DNA of 64,000 bases from Ryuthela nishihirai (lineage: Eukaryota; Arthropoda; Arachnida; Araneae; Heptathelidae), in contig JAWZYU010000007.1 of assembly GCA_038380435.1 (NCBI GenBank), positions 29,305,001-29,369,000 on the forward strand, in the 5' to 3' direction. Each line of letters opens with the position of its first letter. The stretch's first letter is position 1. The translations under genes were made by a program, and so were the position numbers. The notes below the pieces were generated by a model. The model was not told the origin of the DNA, ran no database searches, and saw only the letters and a list, made by a program, of their open reading frames with translations. Shown here piece after piece: positions 33,001 through 44,908 of this stretch.

Positions 33001-34500
33001 ACAATTTCGCGTCCGCATTCTAATGGGGCAGGTCAATTTTTAGCGGGATGGCTAAATTTTAAAGGGGAGAGGCAATATTTTGAAATATTTTGCGTATATA
33101 TACATATTTTGAAAAGCATTTTTAATTTATACAGAGTCTTGGCAAAACAAACTAGACACGTGCCTAGGGACTCCTCAGATTATGGTGCTCGGATATTATT
33201 TTGTGTTTTAGGACCAAAAATTTCTAAACGCGACACTGAATGTACGCGTCTGGTATTATATTTTCCGCCTCCCTTCTGGTAAGTAAAAAAATTCTCTAAA
33301 GCGGGGTGGGTGGGGGGAGTGACACGATATTCCCCGCCCCCGTCCAGATCCATGACTATGACCTTGTTTACAAGTTATACTTATTTCGCTCTTTTAGAAA
33401 GCGGAGAGAAATAACAAAGGATGTTGAATAGCAAAAACTTGTCCTTATATCTTTTTTCTATGATCGATCCTGCTGGAGATTGCACATTTCTTTTTAGTTG
33501 CACTGTACGCTCTGTTTTTCAAAATTTGGCTACTGGGTTCAAGCCACTCTCTTCTAAAGAGTTAAAATGCGATCCTCGACTCGGAAGAAAACAATTTCTT
33601 TTCATTAAGGTTTAACAACAAGAAGGAAAAACTTTCACGTGGGAAACGGAAGAAAGCTTTTATTCCTATAATTTCATTTTCTAAGCCTTTCTTCTTCGTC
33701 CAGGGTCAAGACCCTCATCAGAAGAAATTATGATGGCACACCTGACGTCATCGCAGGGCAACCTGCGTGTTGCTGCTGTGACCCGACAAGTTCATTGACA
33801 ATGATGCCTGCGTAGCGTGAGGGCAGCGGAGAGCGAAAGCAGTCAGTTAGGTTAGGATAAGCGCCTTAGTTCTGGTGCATTCTATGATGATTCGATGATG
33901 CACACTACTGTGACGGTGAACTTTAATGACACACAATTGTCCAAGATAGCGCATCTTTCGTGTAATGCTTCTTAGCTGCTCTATTATGTTTGTTTCGAAA
34001 AAATTTTGATATTAAGAGTGAAAAGAAATGGCATTTCGTTCATTTGAAGTTAGTTTCTGTTAATCGATATTGTGGTTTAAAATGGTTTTCTGTTCTTCTC
34101 ATTGCCTTTTTGTTTCAGGATTCGCTGCAGTGGCCGCACATCGAAGCGCCCAACCTAACACCGAGCTTAATGAGTTATGTAACGAATGAAAGTTCATCAC
34201 GTGGGGGAAATGACGTAGGAAAACTGAAAATGTTGTTGATTCTATTTTTATCTTTAGAAAGAGAGTAATTTTTTGGACCATTATTTCAATTTATATTTTG
34301 ATGTTAAAGGGAATGGAGATGGTAAAAATTAACAGTCATGTATATCAAATGAAAGCATCTAACATTGATAGTTGTATATAAAAAAGGTCACCTCCTCCTA
34401 ATAAAAAATATTCATAAGAAAGAAAGGTACGCATTTGCGAATAAAAATTTGCCCTAAAATGATTGGGATAAAAAAAGTAATGGAGGGACAGATGTCTAGA
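33001..34500. other. No gene supported
   Basis: Mixed sequence. An open frame at 33990-34268 follows a pyrimidine-rich TTTTTGTTTCAG that could act as a splice acceptor, but the translation has no domain I recognise and no donor or neighbouring exon is evident. No repeats of this window occur here. Confidence 0.3.
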
Positions 34501-34815
34501 ATAGGTTGGTTACACAGGCTAGCTGTCACCCATAGGTTAGAAAAAATTTGGTGCATAGGTTAGGACAATTATTGATACACAAATTAGGATAACTATTGAT
34601 ACACAGATTAGGATAAACTGTTGATTCGCAGGATAGGACAACTATTGATCTACAGATTAGGACAACTATTGATCGACAGGTTAGGACAACTCTTAATCCA
34701 CAGGTTAAGACAACTATTGATAGCAGGTTAGGATAACCATTGATCCACAGTTGTGAAGACAACTAATGATACACAGGTTAGGACAATTATTGATCCGACG
34801 GATAGTACAATTATT
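34500..34815. repeat. Decayed tandem repeat, ~25-bp unit
   Basis: The unit is roughly GGTTAGGACAACTATTGATA followed by CACA. About 11 units with frequent changes are present. Confidence 0.85.
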
Positions 34816-34936
34816 GATGCCACAGTTCTGTGACAAAGAATTGTAATTGAGGTGAAGAAATAACAAATAATTTGTTTTAGATACAGAATTGTCATCAGGA
34901 TGAATATGGAAATATTTCTTCTGACAAGTGGCATAG

Positions 34937-35010
34937 GGTGAGCGGCAATTTGGGGAGACTATGAGACTGCATAGTTGACTCTTCGACAGTCCTCTTAGGT
35001 CATCATCAAA
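34937..35010 (+). repeat. Dispersed repeat E, copy 3
   Basis: GGTGAGCGGCAATTTGGGGA and GACTATGAGACTGCATAGTT match the copy at 467, including the downstream TTCGACAGT. As with copy 1, a minisatellite lies within about 200 bp, but on the other side. Confidence 0.5.
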
Positions 35011-36241
35011 CTTCCACACCCTCGTTAATTAATCCGTTATCAAAAATTCTGCCCCCTTTATTAAAAAAACTCCTGTCGCGAATTTTTATTTCCTCATAAA
35101 TTAAATCCACTCACACTCTTGATCGTAGTTTTCGGACACATCTCGAAATTTTTCTAATTCCAGAGATGTCACTAATTGACAGCCCCTCTGACTAAACCGC
35201 ATTGAATGTCTGATCAAATGATTCGCAAAGATTGAGCGAAACAGTGACCTTTACCGCTAGATGGCGCTGGTTAAATGCCCAAAACGCAGAAAATCGCTTA
35301 TTTACAGTTTTTTAACTGTTGCATCATCTTCCTTTGAAAGTTCTATATTTTAGCATTTGTGTGAAAAATTCTCGGACTGTATGTCACCTTCTGTATTAAC
35401 AAAAACACACACGTTTTGTTCGTTACGAAACATCTGACAGAAAACGTAACTTAAGACGTAACTTAAGACAGTCGTGTTCAAAAAGATTCAAATGCGTTGA
35501 AGAAAAATCCTTACACCTACCGAAATGGGGATATTCAAGTTAAGATCAGTGGTGAAATATTTTGCATAACCACCTTTTGAACAAAAAATGCTTCTTTGAA
35601 ACTCGTCGAAAAAACTAATTTCACACATACAAGTTCCAACACTCCGAAAATCATAAGTAGGTCTCGCACGTAAGGCACTTGCATGAAAATTATCCAAACT
35701 GGTTCATACTTACAAATAAAATGTTATACACAGCGTGTGGATTTTGCACTTGTTCAGAAGAGTGAATATTTGATTCACATACAACTGAAAAGTTACATGT
35801 AATATTCACATGCTTGCACAAAAAGTGAATGATTGCAGGAAAATAATGTTGCTGACCTGCATCTCACTAGAAATTGTGACATTAACACCCTAATACTTAA
35901 AAAATGAATACTTGTGGTTAAACTATTGATATTACTGTACTTCGCACATGCACATACTTGTATTCTCCTTGCTGCCTTTCAAGCTGTCATAGGGCGCCCT
36001 CTGTCGGGCTGTTTTGAGGCGAACTGATGAATGCTTACTTTTACATTACGTTTTTGATATTTTTTTTCTTTTAATGTGAGAATGCGGGTAGGGTGCTTTT
36101 CTTTCGCTTTTCTATCGCTTCTCTTTTTCAATCTTACTTCTGTAATGTAGCGATTGATTGTCTTAATGAGTGTTTGAAGTGTGAAATAACCATTGAAAGA
36201 CTTGGTGCTCTATGTGGACGGTCCGGAAAACTGTTGAAGTT
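35011..36241. other. AT-rich DNA, no gene seen
   Basis: No coding frame with a recognisable domain, no tandem repeat and no SINE. The host sequence directly before the hAT element ends in the target site ATGAGAAT. Confidence 0.5.
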
Positions 36242-36249
36242 ATGAGAAT

Positions 36250-37705
36250 CAGTGGCGGCTCGCGTATAGGCACTGTGGAACTGCAGCACCCCTAATTTCA
36301 ACTTGATATTATCGATAACATTTAATATAATGAGTCCTTTTTTCATTAATTCTTTATACTTGTACAATATATAATCCTTAAGCTTAATGTCAGTAGCCAT
36401 CCCCCAGTTTATGAAAAAGATACAGAAATTTTTGTATGGAACTGTGCGCTTCACAGTACTAGCGGCGAGGTGTTTGACTGTTGTGCGCATGCGCACATAG
36501 GAAGCTACACGCGAGGCTCCAAGGGAGAGAGAGCACTGTCGTTCCCGCAGTGCCGACCCTGGCGTACTGGTTGAAGGTAGTTTTTTTCTACTCCGCGTGT
36601 GTTGTGCTTAAAAACCGTGTATCATATTCTTGAATGTGATAAAGTGTAGAATTAGATTATTATCCTGCTTCCAGCTATTCTATTTGATTCATTTTTTTTT
36701 CGGTTCTTTTATTTAACAGAAAACTTTAACCATGGCCTTGAATCCCCAAGAAATAAGTTCTGTGACTGTAAATGAACTTCAACAGCTTAAGTTTTCGCAG
36801 CTGTCTCTCCATGAGAAAGTTGCAGTTAAGAAAAGAGGTCGTTCAACACCTGATAGTCTGATATCTCAGCCAGGCATAAGCAACAACAAGAAATATATTC
36901 GTAGCTTTAATTCTGAATGGTTCGTAGCTTTAATTCACTCATGGCAGAAGCTAAGGAAGTGTGTGACTGTATATGTTTGATATAATGGACAGATATTCTT
37001 CCACTAAACACTTAGTAGCTGCTAAATTGTTCAACAAGAAATGCTTCACTAGTTTTAAGAATGAACATCCCACAGAAGAGATAGTACTGACCACTGAAGC
37101 ATATCCCATGATTGACAAAGAAAAGCTTGAAACTGAACTAAAAGTATTCTATTGTAGGTCTGATATTCATAAATATTGCAAATTAATTGAGCTGCTGAAA
37201 TTTATTTTGGAAAATAATCTAGATGATGTTTTTAGTGAAATTACGAAACTGATAAAAATCCTATTGACAGTTCCCATGGCTACATCAGAGGCAGAACGCT
37301 GCTTTTCAACATTGAAAAGAATAAAAAAATTTCTAAGAAGCACTATGAATTCGGAAAGACTAAATGCGCTTGCAGTGCTTTCAATGGAGAAAAATTTCCT
37401 CAGTTGTCATCCAGAGATCAAGGAGAAAATTATTGATCTTTTCGCGCAAATTAAAACAAGAATGGATTTCATTTTTAAATGAATAGATTAAGCTTGAAGT
37501 GTAACAATTTAGGTTAAAGTAAAAAATGTTTGATTTTGTTCTTTTAGGATTTTATCAAGTTTCTGAATAAATTTTCTTTTTTACATGTTTGTTTCCTTTT
37601 ACACAATTTTAAAACAAAGACTAAAAATTTTCTGGAAGAGTGCTAAAAATTTTCAGAGAAAGTGGGAGCAGCACCCCCACTAATTTTAGCTACGAGCCGC
37701 CATTG
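36250..37705 (+). mobile_element. hAT-superfamily element, internally deleted
   Basis: Perfect 8-bp target duplications ATGAGAAT lie at 36242-36249 and 37706-37713, the length diagnostic for hAT. The ends are imperfect inverted repeats, CAGTGGCGGCTCG on the left and CAATGGCGGCTCG inverted on the right, and both ends carry a GCAGCACCCC block just inside. The 1456-bp element encodes only the two extremities of a transposase. The intact target duplication and clean ends indicate mobilisation by an enzyme supplied from another copy. Confidence 0.93.
36732..37482 (+). pseudogene. hAT transposase remnant (N-terminal tip and C-terminal dimerisation domain)
   Basis: A first frame (36732-36980, 82 residues) starts at ATG in a favourable context and contains NNKKYIRSFNSEW, like the start of TTF-type zinc-finger hAT proteins. 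A second frame (36973-37482, 169 residues) contains the hAT C-terminal dimerisation signature: TVPMATSEAERCFSTLKRIK, then RSTMNSERLNALAVLSME. The catalytic core between these is missing, and the frames overlap out of register. Full hAT transposases are typically 600 or more residues. AATAAA at about 37566 could serve polyadenylation. The product could still dimerise, but that is inference. Confidence 0.85.
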
Positions 37706-37907
37706 ATGAGAATGCAAAGTATTGTCCAACAGATCGATTCTGGGAGCCCCTCCTTCAGAATCGAGAAGCATTTAGTACATATTAATGGAATTTACTGGAG
37801 CAATGCTACTTTCCATAGGGAGTGTTATTTCAGATTTTAAATTTCCAAACAAGTGAAACACATATGGGAATACATAACATTCTCAAAAAACGTGTCCTTG
37901 CCGGAAA

Positions 37908-38035
37908 AACAACCACTTTCACACTTATAAAACATCGTGCCACTTGTTCTAAGAATTCCACACTGGTGCGGGGAAAACAACCATTTCGCACTTACACAAA
38001 CTTACATACTTGTTCTAAGAATTCCACACTACTAT
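37908..38035. repeat. Two-copy tandem duplication, ~68 bp
   Basis: ACAACCACTTTCACACTTAT and ACAACCATTTCGCACTTACA each lead to ACTTGTTCTAAGAATTCCAC. The two copies are diverged. Confidence 0.75.
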
Positions 38036-38516
38036 AGAAATATATATTCTCATGCAGGAAAAATAACTAAATCGATTCTTAGACATGAAATGCGCGAGTT
38101 AGGTTTCCTCGTGTAGTAAAACACCTAATTTTAGCCATGCCATGACTTTTTAGTTCAAATCTTAATTACATATTGTCCTGATCATCGTTCATTGACCAGG
38201 TTTGTTTTTTAGCAAAGTGCATGGTCATATCGCTACTGTGAGAAAGATCTACCCCATGCGCCATTTTTGCATCGAAGTCAACACCAGAACTGTCCCACAG
38301 AAACTGCACATTATCGTGGTTGGAAAAAATAAAAGAAGTTGAAACTTAAGTGATGGAAATGGTGCACCCCCTGAATGTCATTTGAAAATTCGTGGGGAAT
38401 AATGCTAAAGATTTCGCATTACTTCTACATCATATCACACTGTGATTGAAATTTTCACACATTTTATTACTTTGCGAAACTTGTATTATTGCGAAACTTG
38501 TATTGTTGTCGTTCAT

Positions 38517-38692
38517 GAAAAAAATATCTGGCAACGATTTTTTTTTAGAAATTAGTGATCTAGCAACCTTCGTGTCACGTGACACGAAGGTTTCCAGATC
38601 GCTAATTTCTAAAAAAAAATCGTTGCCAGATATTTTTTCTGAATTCTGTCGTCAACCATAGTGTTCGGATACTTTTTTGATCGACTGTACAC
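38517..38692. mobile_element. Foldback MITE (family M), right portion with a 62-bp palindrome
   Basis: The arms 38517-38578 and 38579-38640 are inverted copies with about four mismatches and no loop, centred on GTCACGTGAC. A right terminus GTGTTCGGATACTTTTTTGA then ends in CGACTGTA. The left terminus is missing. This copy shows the palindromic core of the family without any satellite. Confidence 0.88.
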
Positions 38693-40142
38693 AATCTTTA
38701 AATTTTGACCTCTTTTCAGCGTTTGGCATTTCAGCTGGTCTGTAAATTCCGTGGATATATATAAATCTCAAATACATCCATAAATCTCGATGTGTTTCAC
38801 TCTGCGGTTTGAACGCATTTACCTCCCGCTAATGTGACTTGAAATTCTGTCCATCATTTGGAAGCAGTCGTGAGAAATGTATATATTTAATATGTGTCTG
38901 TGTGAGTTGAGTTGTTGCTAAGTTAACAAATTACAACTTCTCCTTCACTCGATAGTTGAGTTACGTGGAACTCAGAACCGACTAACTTTCGTGGAGACCT
39001 ACAAATTGTCTGCTTTCAATCAGCGATTTCCTCTCTGCCGATGCATTTGCATAACTCTGTATCGTCGAGCGTCCATTTGGCGTCAACTTCTTTTTCCATC
39101 GGTGTATACATTGCCATTTTCAAATAGACCTGATGCGGCCATTTCTCTCCAAACAGAAACATATTTTAACGCCCATTTAGAAATTTGCAGTGGAAAGTTT
39201 CAATGATCGCAAGGAGGAGAGAGAGAGCTCACCATTTGGGCTCGGCGGTTCAAAGAGTGCCGTTCGCAGCCGTGGACAAATGCGAACGGTGTGCTGTCAG
39301 AATGGCTGATAATGACCAAATAATGAGACCTTCAGCAGCATTCCATTAGTAACTGATGAACGGAGAGTAGGAGGAAACGAGTAAGCATATCAAAGAGCAT
39401 TAGCAGGTTCTGTCGATAAAATTTCTCCTCTTAGTCGGTGTGGTGTGTGTGTTTCTCCCGTTCGCTGTGTGGTTCCTGCCTCAAAGCTGGAATGTCAAGT
39501 TTCTGTCCAGAGGACATTAAAAGGCTTCAAGTGCAAGCCCGGCCGCAAATGCACAGCGAGCAGATTTTAATGTTTCCTGATCTCATTAATGCAAATGACC
39601 ACAAACAGAAAGTCTGTGTGTGTGGAGAGAGAGAGCGCGAGGAACTTCCTTACCGGCCGTGCTGATGAAAGCGGTCTGTTTCAAGGTGAGATAATAACGG
39701 GAGAGGAAGTCGCCGAGGATGTTGGGGCAAAAACGTCGCACGATTAATGCCCAAGGTGATAGCTGCGGATGGGTGACGTTTCCTGAGAGCTCTTCTACAT
39801 CAGCACTTTGCCGTGGCTCTTGTCAGCGCTAATTATTCACGTTTTCTGTGCGTCTCTCTATGTGTGTGTGAGATCGGATGGTTTCTTCTGGACGGTACAA
39901 GGAAAATCTGCTGAGAACAGACAGGGAGAGAGAGATGTATGCTCTAGCTTGGCTTTGAGTGGATTGATGATTTATCTTTTGTTGTTGCCGTGTTGCTTAA
40001 AATTATCGGAAAAAAAAGTTGCGGAGAAGGATAGAAGTTTGGTGAATGCTTTACTGCAAAGGATCGTTAAGTGTTGAATAAAGATGGAATGTATAGGCTG
40101 TATACTAGTTGAATAAAGGGGGAAAGAAAATACGAGTAAAAA
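38693..40142. other. No gene supported
   Basis: Mixed sequence with GAGAGAGAGAG-rich stretches at about 39220 and 39625. Several open frames of 70-90 codons occur, but none shows a recognisable domain. No repeats of this window are seen. Confidence 0.35.
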
Positions 40143-40625
40143 GTTTGGTTTGTTTTACCTCTGAGCTTAATTTTTTTTCACATAATGGGCTCAAAGCAAA
40201 AGGAATGGTTTTAGCATTATAAGAGCATTATATGACATTTGTCTGGCCAATGACCAAGCAATTTTTATGAAAAGAGAACTGGAAATGTGATCCTAGGACA
40301 AAATGTGAGGAGTCGCAATTTTTTGTATCTCCATCCCAGCTGTAAAGGAATTCTTGCATTGTAAAGTGAGCAGAAGTTAAAGATTCAAAATTGAAACATA
40401 GTACAAAACTTATATATATACTAGAGGGGAGCTCATGTATTTGCAGGGGCGGGTGAGCCGTCATTTCCTCCCATATCTGGTTACGGCCTGGCTAAATGGC
40501 TAGTCACCAGGACCGCAGAGAAGTTTGGAGAAGAATACTCACTGAACAGGTGTTAAGAGATTGATATAAGGCTCCCGTCAAGGTCATGCAGCATGTTTCT
40601 TGAACGAACACGAGGTATGATATGG
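40143..40625 (-). mobile_element. Old SINE-A interrupted by ~290 bp
   Basis: TTTGGTTTGTTTTACCTCTG starts the tail at 40143. The consensus breaks after AATGGGCT near 40194 and resumes at CCTGGCTAAATGGCTAGTCA near 40489, then goes on through CTCCCGTCAAGGTCATGCAG. The inserted block is of unknown type. Its right edge resembles the CAGGCC end of MITE family G in inverse orientation. 40630-41155 has no feature I recognise. Confidence 0.6.
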
Positions 40626-41157
40626 CACAAGGGCATTGTCCCTTCTGTACGGAGACTACGAAAACTTTTCCTAATTGCATCACAATCTCCACCTTAGAAA
40701 ATAAATTATTTACAACCAATTGTATTCTAAAAGGTTACATAATTCTTGCCAAGCATAAAATGAAATTCCGTTTGGAGATAGTATGCAATATATTCGTCTC
40801 AATGTATTTGAATAAACTGATAAAGTATGCAATAGTACAGAAAAGATTTCTTTACACTTTTCAAGTTTTTAACCCTTCCATATCAAGGACGTCTGTAGAC
40901 GTTTTTTGTACAACACATAAAACTTTGAGTTTAAAAAAAAATTGCCATTTGAAAATTTTCTTACATAAGTCTATTAAAAATACGTTTCGAGCTTGAAAAA
41001 GAATATTTTTCTTTTCATTTGATGCAAATTTTATTAAGCTACAATATAATAATTCGTTAAGGTTGAATCCCCTCCCCCGCGAAAATCGGCCCCTTTTCAG
41101 GGGGGCGGAGAGAATGATCAGGGGTGGAAAAATTTGAGCAATCCACAACGGTCCTTA

Positions 41158-41560
41158 TGTGAGCTTTCATTTCACACCTAAGTAGCAATTGAAGGCCCTC
41201 GCGTTCCGAAGATATAACGGAAAATCGTTTCCATATTTCTCCTTTTTAGAGAAGAAGAAGAAACAGGGAGTGATTTTTTTTTCAACCTGTCACATTCCCC
41301 ATGTTACAAGCTTTCCTTTGAAGCATACCTTGTTATTTTCTGTCATAGCGTTCCGAAGATATAGCAGAACAATCGCTTTCAGATTTCTCCTCTTTTTAGG
41401 ATGAAGAAAGCATGGAAAGGTCAAATTTAACACCCTGATGATAATCTCCGCGTCGTCATCAGCTTTCATTTGACTCATAGATCATCAAGAGTGTGCCATC
41501 GCGTTCGAGAGATATGGCGGAACAACTCTTTTGATAAATCCACAAACCGGCAAATGAAGA
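41158..41560. repeat. Three diverged tandem copies of a ~150-bp unit
   Basis: AGCTTTCATTT (41162), AGCTTTCCTTT (41310) and AGCTTTCATTT (41461) are each followed about 45 bp later by a GCGTTCCGAAGATAT-like block and then by GAAYAATCG..TTTC and TTTCTCCT. The period is about 150 bp and identity between copies is moderate. Confidence 0.75.
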
Positions 41561-41595
41561 TCGAAAAGCAATAAGAAGATAGGTTGTGCCAAAAG

Positions 41596-41624
41596 TTCAA
41601 TACTTTTGGCACTTCATTTCCAAA
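41596..41624. repeat. Left remnant of the 30-bp minisatellite
   Basis: TTCAATACTTTTGGCACTTC matches the first units of the array at 46220. It lies on the far side of the LINE and shows that the LINE landed near the edge of the array. Confidence 0.8.
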
Positions 41625-41986
41625 TAATAATAATAATAATCTTTATTTTATTCTGCCAGTCAATACAATATACATTTACATAGCATAATTATCTAATAAC
41701 AATTAATATATACATGAAAAAATTGAGAAGTGAAATAGCTGAGAAATATCAATTGCATCAGAAAAAGTAAATAACAATCATATTAAATATTGGTGTTTAA
41801 TAGGAAAGGCGAAACAAAAAAGGAGAGCATAGTAAGCTGACGCTTATTTTTAGTTAATGCTCCCTATTTCCTTTAAAGTTCAATTATGACAACAGTAAAG
41901 TATACAATAATTCAAATAGCACAATAATTCAATAGTATAAAAGGTCAAATGGTTATGAGACATATTACACTGATACATAGAAGGTT

Positions 41987-44863
41987 TCATTGCTTTGTAA
42001 GTAGAAACGTTCTACATTTGATTTTAAATAATTTTAAAGATTTTGCATTTTTAACATCATCAGGAAATTCAGACCAAATTTTTACTGCATTGTATTTGAT
42101 AGATCTCTGCCCAATTGACAATCGACACAAAGGTATACTCAGATCCTCTCTATGACGTGTTTCATAATTATGAAAATTCGAAAGACTCTGAAAATAGTCT
42201 TTAAATCTATCCAATTTAATCAATCTCATTGTAATCGAATACACAAAGTTTCCTGATATCAGTTTGTAATTATTATAGACATTAAGAATTTTAACCTCAG
42301 AAAATAAATGTGCCACGGGATCATAATATCTTTTACCAACAATATATCTAACAATTCTTTTCTGAAGACGATATATAGCATTCAGATTATAGTCAAAAGT
42401 ATTACCCCAGACTAAGATTCCATATGTTATATAAGAATAAATGAAAGAGTAGTATAAATTTGTCAAAATTTGTTTGTTAACCAGATGACGTATTTTACCA
42501 ATCATACCAATATTCCTTGACAGAGTGATTCTCAGCTGCTTTACGTGAAATGACCAGTTCAGATTTTCATCGATCCATATTCCTAAGAATTTATATTCAG
42601 TGCATCTCTTTAGCTTAATTTCATTAATCTTCACATCGAAACATTTCTCATCGATATTTTTGTTTTTATTTTTATAAATCATGTATTTGGATTTCTTGAC
42701 ATTTATTAATAAATTGTTATGTCTGCACCATTCAGATATAATATTTAGAGAGTAGTTAACACTGCTAATCAGGCTTGCAGAATCTTGGTTGAAATCGACA
42801 ATGCTTGTATCATCAGCATATAATAACATCTTTGAATTAATGTGTAACTTTGCTAAGTCGTTAATATAAAGTAGGAAAAGGATCGGACCAAGAATCGAAC
42901 CTTGAGGCACACCTCTGTAAATAAAATGTTCATCTGATATACTACCATTTACTTCTACAAGAGCTTTCCTCTGAAATAAGTAGCTTCTTAACCAGTTATT
43001 TATTTTACCTCTCAGGCCATAAAATTCAATTTTCTTTAACAAAATTTCATGGTTAATACTGTCAAATGCTTTCGTAAAATCAAGATATACAGCTAATCCA
43101 ATGTGACCTGCATCCAAATGATTGACAATATGCTCATATAAATCTGCAATGGCTGTCTGAGTAGATTTTTTATTTTGAAAACCATATTGTTGTTGTGTGA
43201 TAATTTTCATATTATCTAGGAATTTAGTCATACGTGTACAAATTAGCTTTTCAAAGATTTTCGAGAAGATTGGCAAAATTGAAATTGGTCTGTAGTTTTC
43301 TATGTTTTCTTTATCACCTGATTTATGTATGGGAAGAATTCTGGAAATTTTCAGTTTATCCGGGAATACTTCGTTTATTATTGATAAATTAAATATATAG
43401 CACAAAGGTTCTTTTATTGTATGTATAATCTTTTTAATTACATTAATATTTATGTCATCTATACCTGGTGACTTATCAGCTCCTAGATCATTCACAATGT
43501 TACTGATCTCTTGAGTAACAATTGGCATGACATAAAATGTCTGGTCTATGCACTCAATTTGATATTTATATTTGCCATGAAATTTTTCAGTTTGGTTCAG
43601 TATCAATTCGTTAACGGTATCATGAAAATAGCTATTGAAGGCATTGGACTTCGCATAGTCATCAGCAATAATTGCATCATCAGAAGAAATGTCTCCTACT
43701 ATTGACTTACATTTATTTCTACCCAAAACATCGTTGAGATATTTCCATTTCTGTTTAGAATTTTTGCTAGAATCAAATCTACTGTTATAATAGGCGTTCT
43801 TTGTTTGTCTGATTTGGGCAGTAACGAAATTACGAAATTCTTTATATGCAGAACTGTCATCCTCTAAATGGGTTTCTTTTGCTTTTTTGTATAAATTATC
43901 TCTTCTAGTTATTAATTTTTTCAGATCTTTCGTCATCCAAGGAGCATATTTATTTGGCCTTTGGAACTTCTTAATACCCGTGGGCAAATATTTATTATAG
44001 TGATTTATAAAAATATTTATGAAATAATTATATGCTTCATTTACATCGCTGATTAAGTAAAGGAATTGCCAATCAATACGATTTAATTTAAATTGCAATT
44101 GCAGAATATTATTATCATTGATTTCTCTATATCTATAACTGCTAGGTAGCATTTGAAAATTTGTCCTTTGGACCAGAAAAAATGTGGGGAAATGATCTGT
44201 AATTTTTGACATCAGAACTCCATTTTGACAATCTACATTCGAAATTCCATAATCAATTAGTGTAGAACTTTGATTTCCAACTCTAGTTGGTAATCCACTG
44301 TTTAAAACAAAACAATCATATGAATTAACTAGGTCTATTAAATTTAATACATTTTTATCTTGGTTCATAATATCAAGGTTATAGTCACCCATTAATATAA
44401 AGATCGATTTCAGTTTAAGTAATGAGTTTAAAACAAATTCTAGATGTGACAGAAATAATTGTACATCACCCTGAGGTGGTCGATAAATACTGCCCACAAT
44501 CAGATTTCCTGATTTAGCAAGCAAAATCTCGTAATCATCAGTAATAACTGACAAATTGTTTAATATCTTGAAAGAAAAGCTTTCTCTGAAATAAAGTGCT
44601 ACTCCTCCACCTTTGCGAGCCTCTCTTCCCAAACCTACACCAGTATAACCATTAATATGTGGAATATTGTTATTTTGCCATGTTTCCACAAATACAAGAG
44701 AATCAAATAGAAAACTACTACTTTCTAAAGTTACCAAGATTTCATCAAGGTTTTTGTACAGACTTTTACAGTTGAGTGAGAAAATAGAAAAAGTTGATTT
44801 ATTAAAGCAATTACCATAAATCAGACTGAGATTTTCAGACTGAACGTAATTAGGTGTAGCCAT
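41987..44863 (-). CDS. LINE ORF2: endonuclease and reverse transcriptase
   Basis: A single open frame of 958 codons with no stop or frameshift. Residues ~25-232 form an apurinic-type (EEP) endonuclease: N31, E60, the GDYNLD block at 159-164 and the TDH block at 222-224 fit the catalytic pattern. Residues ~500-760 form the reverse transcriptase: a FTKAFD block at 596-601, GVPQGSILGP at 651-660 and the catalytic YADD at 682-685. The C-terminal ~200 residues lack RNase H and have no clear zinc knuckle. The protein would nick target DNA and copy the element RNA from the nick. All catalytic motifs are present, so it may be functional. The start ATG at 44863 is 46 bp downstream of ORF1. Confidence 0.95.
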   Translation of the reverse strand: MATPNYVQSENLSLIYGNCFNKSTFSIFSLNCKSLYKNLDEILVTLESSSFLFDSLVFVETWQNNNIPHINGYTGVGLGREARKGGGVALYFRESFSFKILNNLSVITDDYEILLAKSGNLIVGSIYRPPQGDVQLFLSHLEFVLNSLLKLKSIFILMGDYNLDIMNQDKNVLNLIDLVNSYDCFVLNSGLPTRVGNQSSTLIDYGISNVDCQNGVLMSKITDHFPTFFLVQRTNFQMLPSSYRYREINDNNILQLQFKLNRIDWQFLYLISDVNEAYNYFINIFINHYNKYLPTGIKKFQRPNKYAPWMTKDLKKLITRRDNLYKKAKETHLEDDSSAYKEFRNFVTAQIRQTKNAYYNSRFDSSKNSKQKWKYLNDVLGRNKCKSIVGDISSDDAIIADDYAKSNAFNSYFHDTVNELILNQTEKFHGKYKYQIECIDQTFYVMPIVTQEISNIVNDLGADKSPGIDDININVIKKIIHTIKEPLCYIFNLSIINEVFPDKLKISRILPIHKSGDKENIENYRPISILPIFSKIFEKLICTRMTKFLDNMKIITQQQYGFQNKKSTQTAIADLYEHIVNHLDAGHIGLAVYLDFTKAFDSINHEILLKKIEFYGLRGKINNWLRSYLFQRKALVEVNGSISDEHFIYRGVPQGSILGPILFLLYINDLAKLHINSKMLLYADDTSIVDFNQDSASLISSVNYSLNIISEWCRHNNLLINVKKSKYMIYKNKNKNIDEKCFDVKINEIKLKRCTEYKFLGIWIDENLNWSFHVKQLRITLSRNIGMIGKIRHLVNKQILTNLYYSFIYSYITYGILVWGNTFDYNLNAIYRLQKRIVRYIVGKRYYDPVAHLFSEVKILNVYNNYKLISGNFVYSITMRLIKLDRFKDYFQSLSNFHNYETRHREDLSIPLCRLSIGQRSIKYNAVKIWSEFPDDVKNAKSLKLFKIKCRTFLLTKQ

Positions 44864-44908
44864 TATAAGATGAAAGATATTTCACTGTGAACAAAAAAAT
44901 ATATATAC

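Noticed and set aside
33990..34268. Possible exon after TTTTTGTTTCAG
   Set aside because: The acceptor-like site is common in T-rich DNA. The 45 or so residues after it match no family I know and no donor or partner exon was found.
39438..40077. Small plus-strand proteins between 39 and 40 kb
   Set aside because: Cys- and Ser-rich frames from GT- and GA-rich sequence without any recognisable domain.
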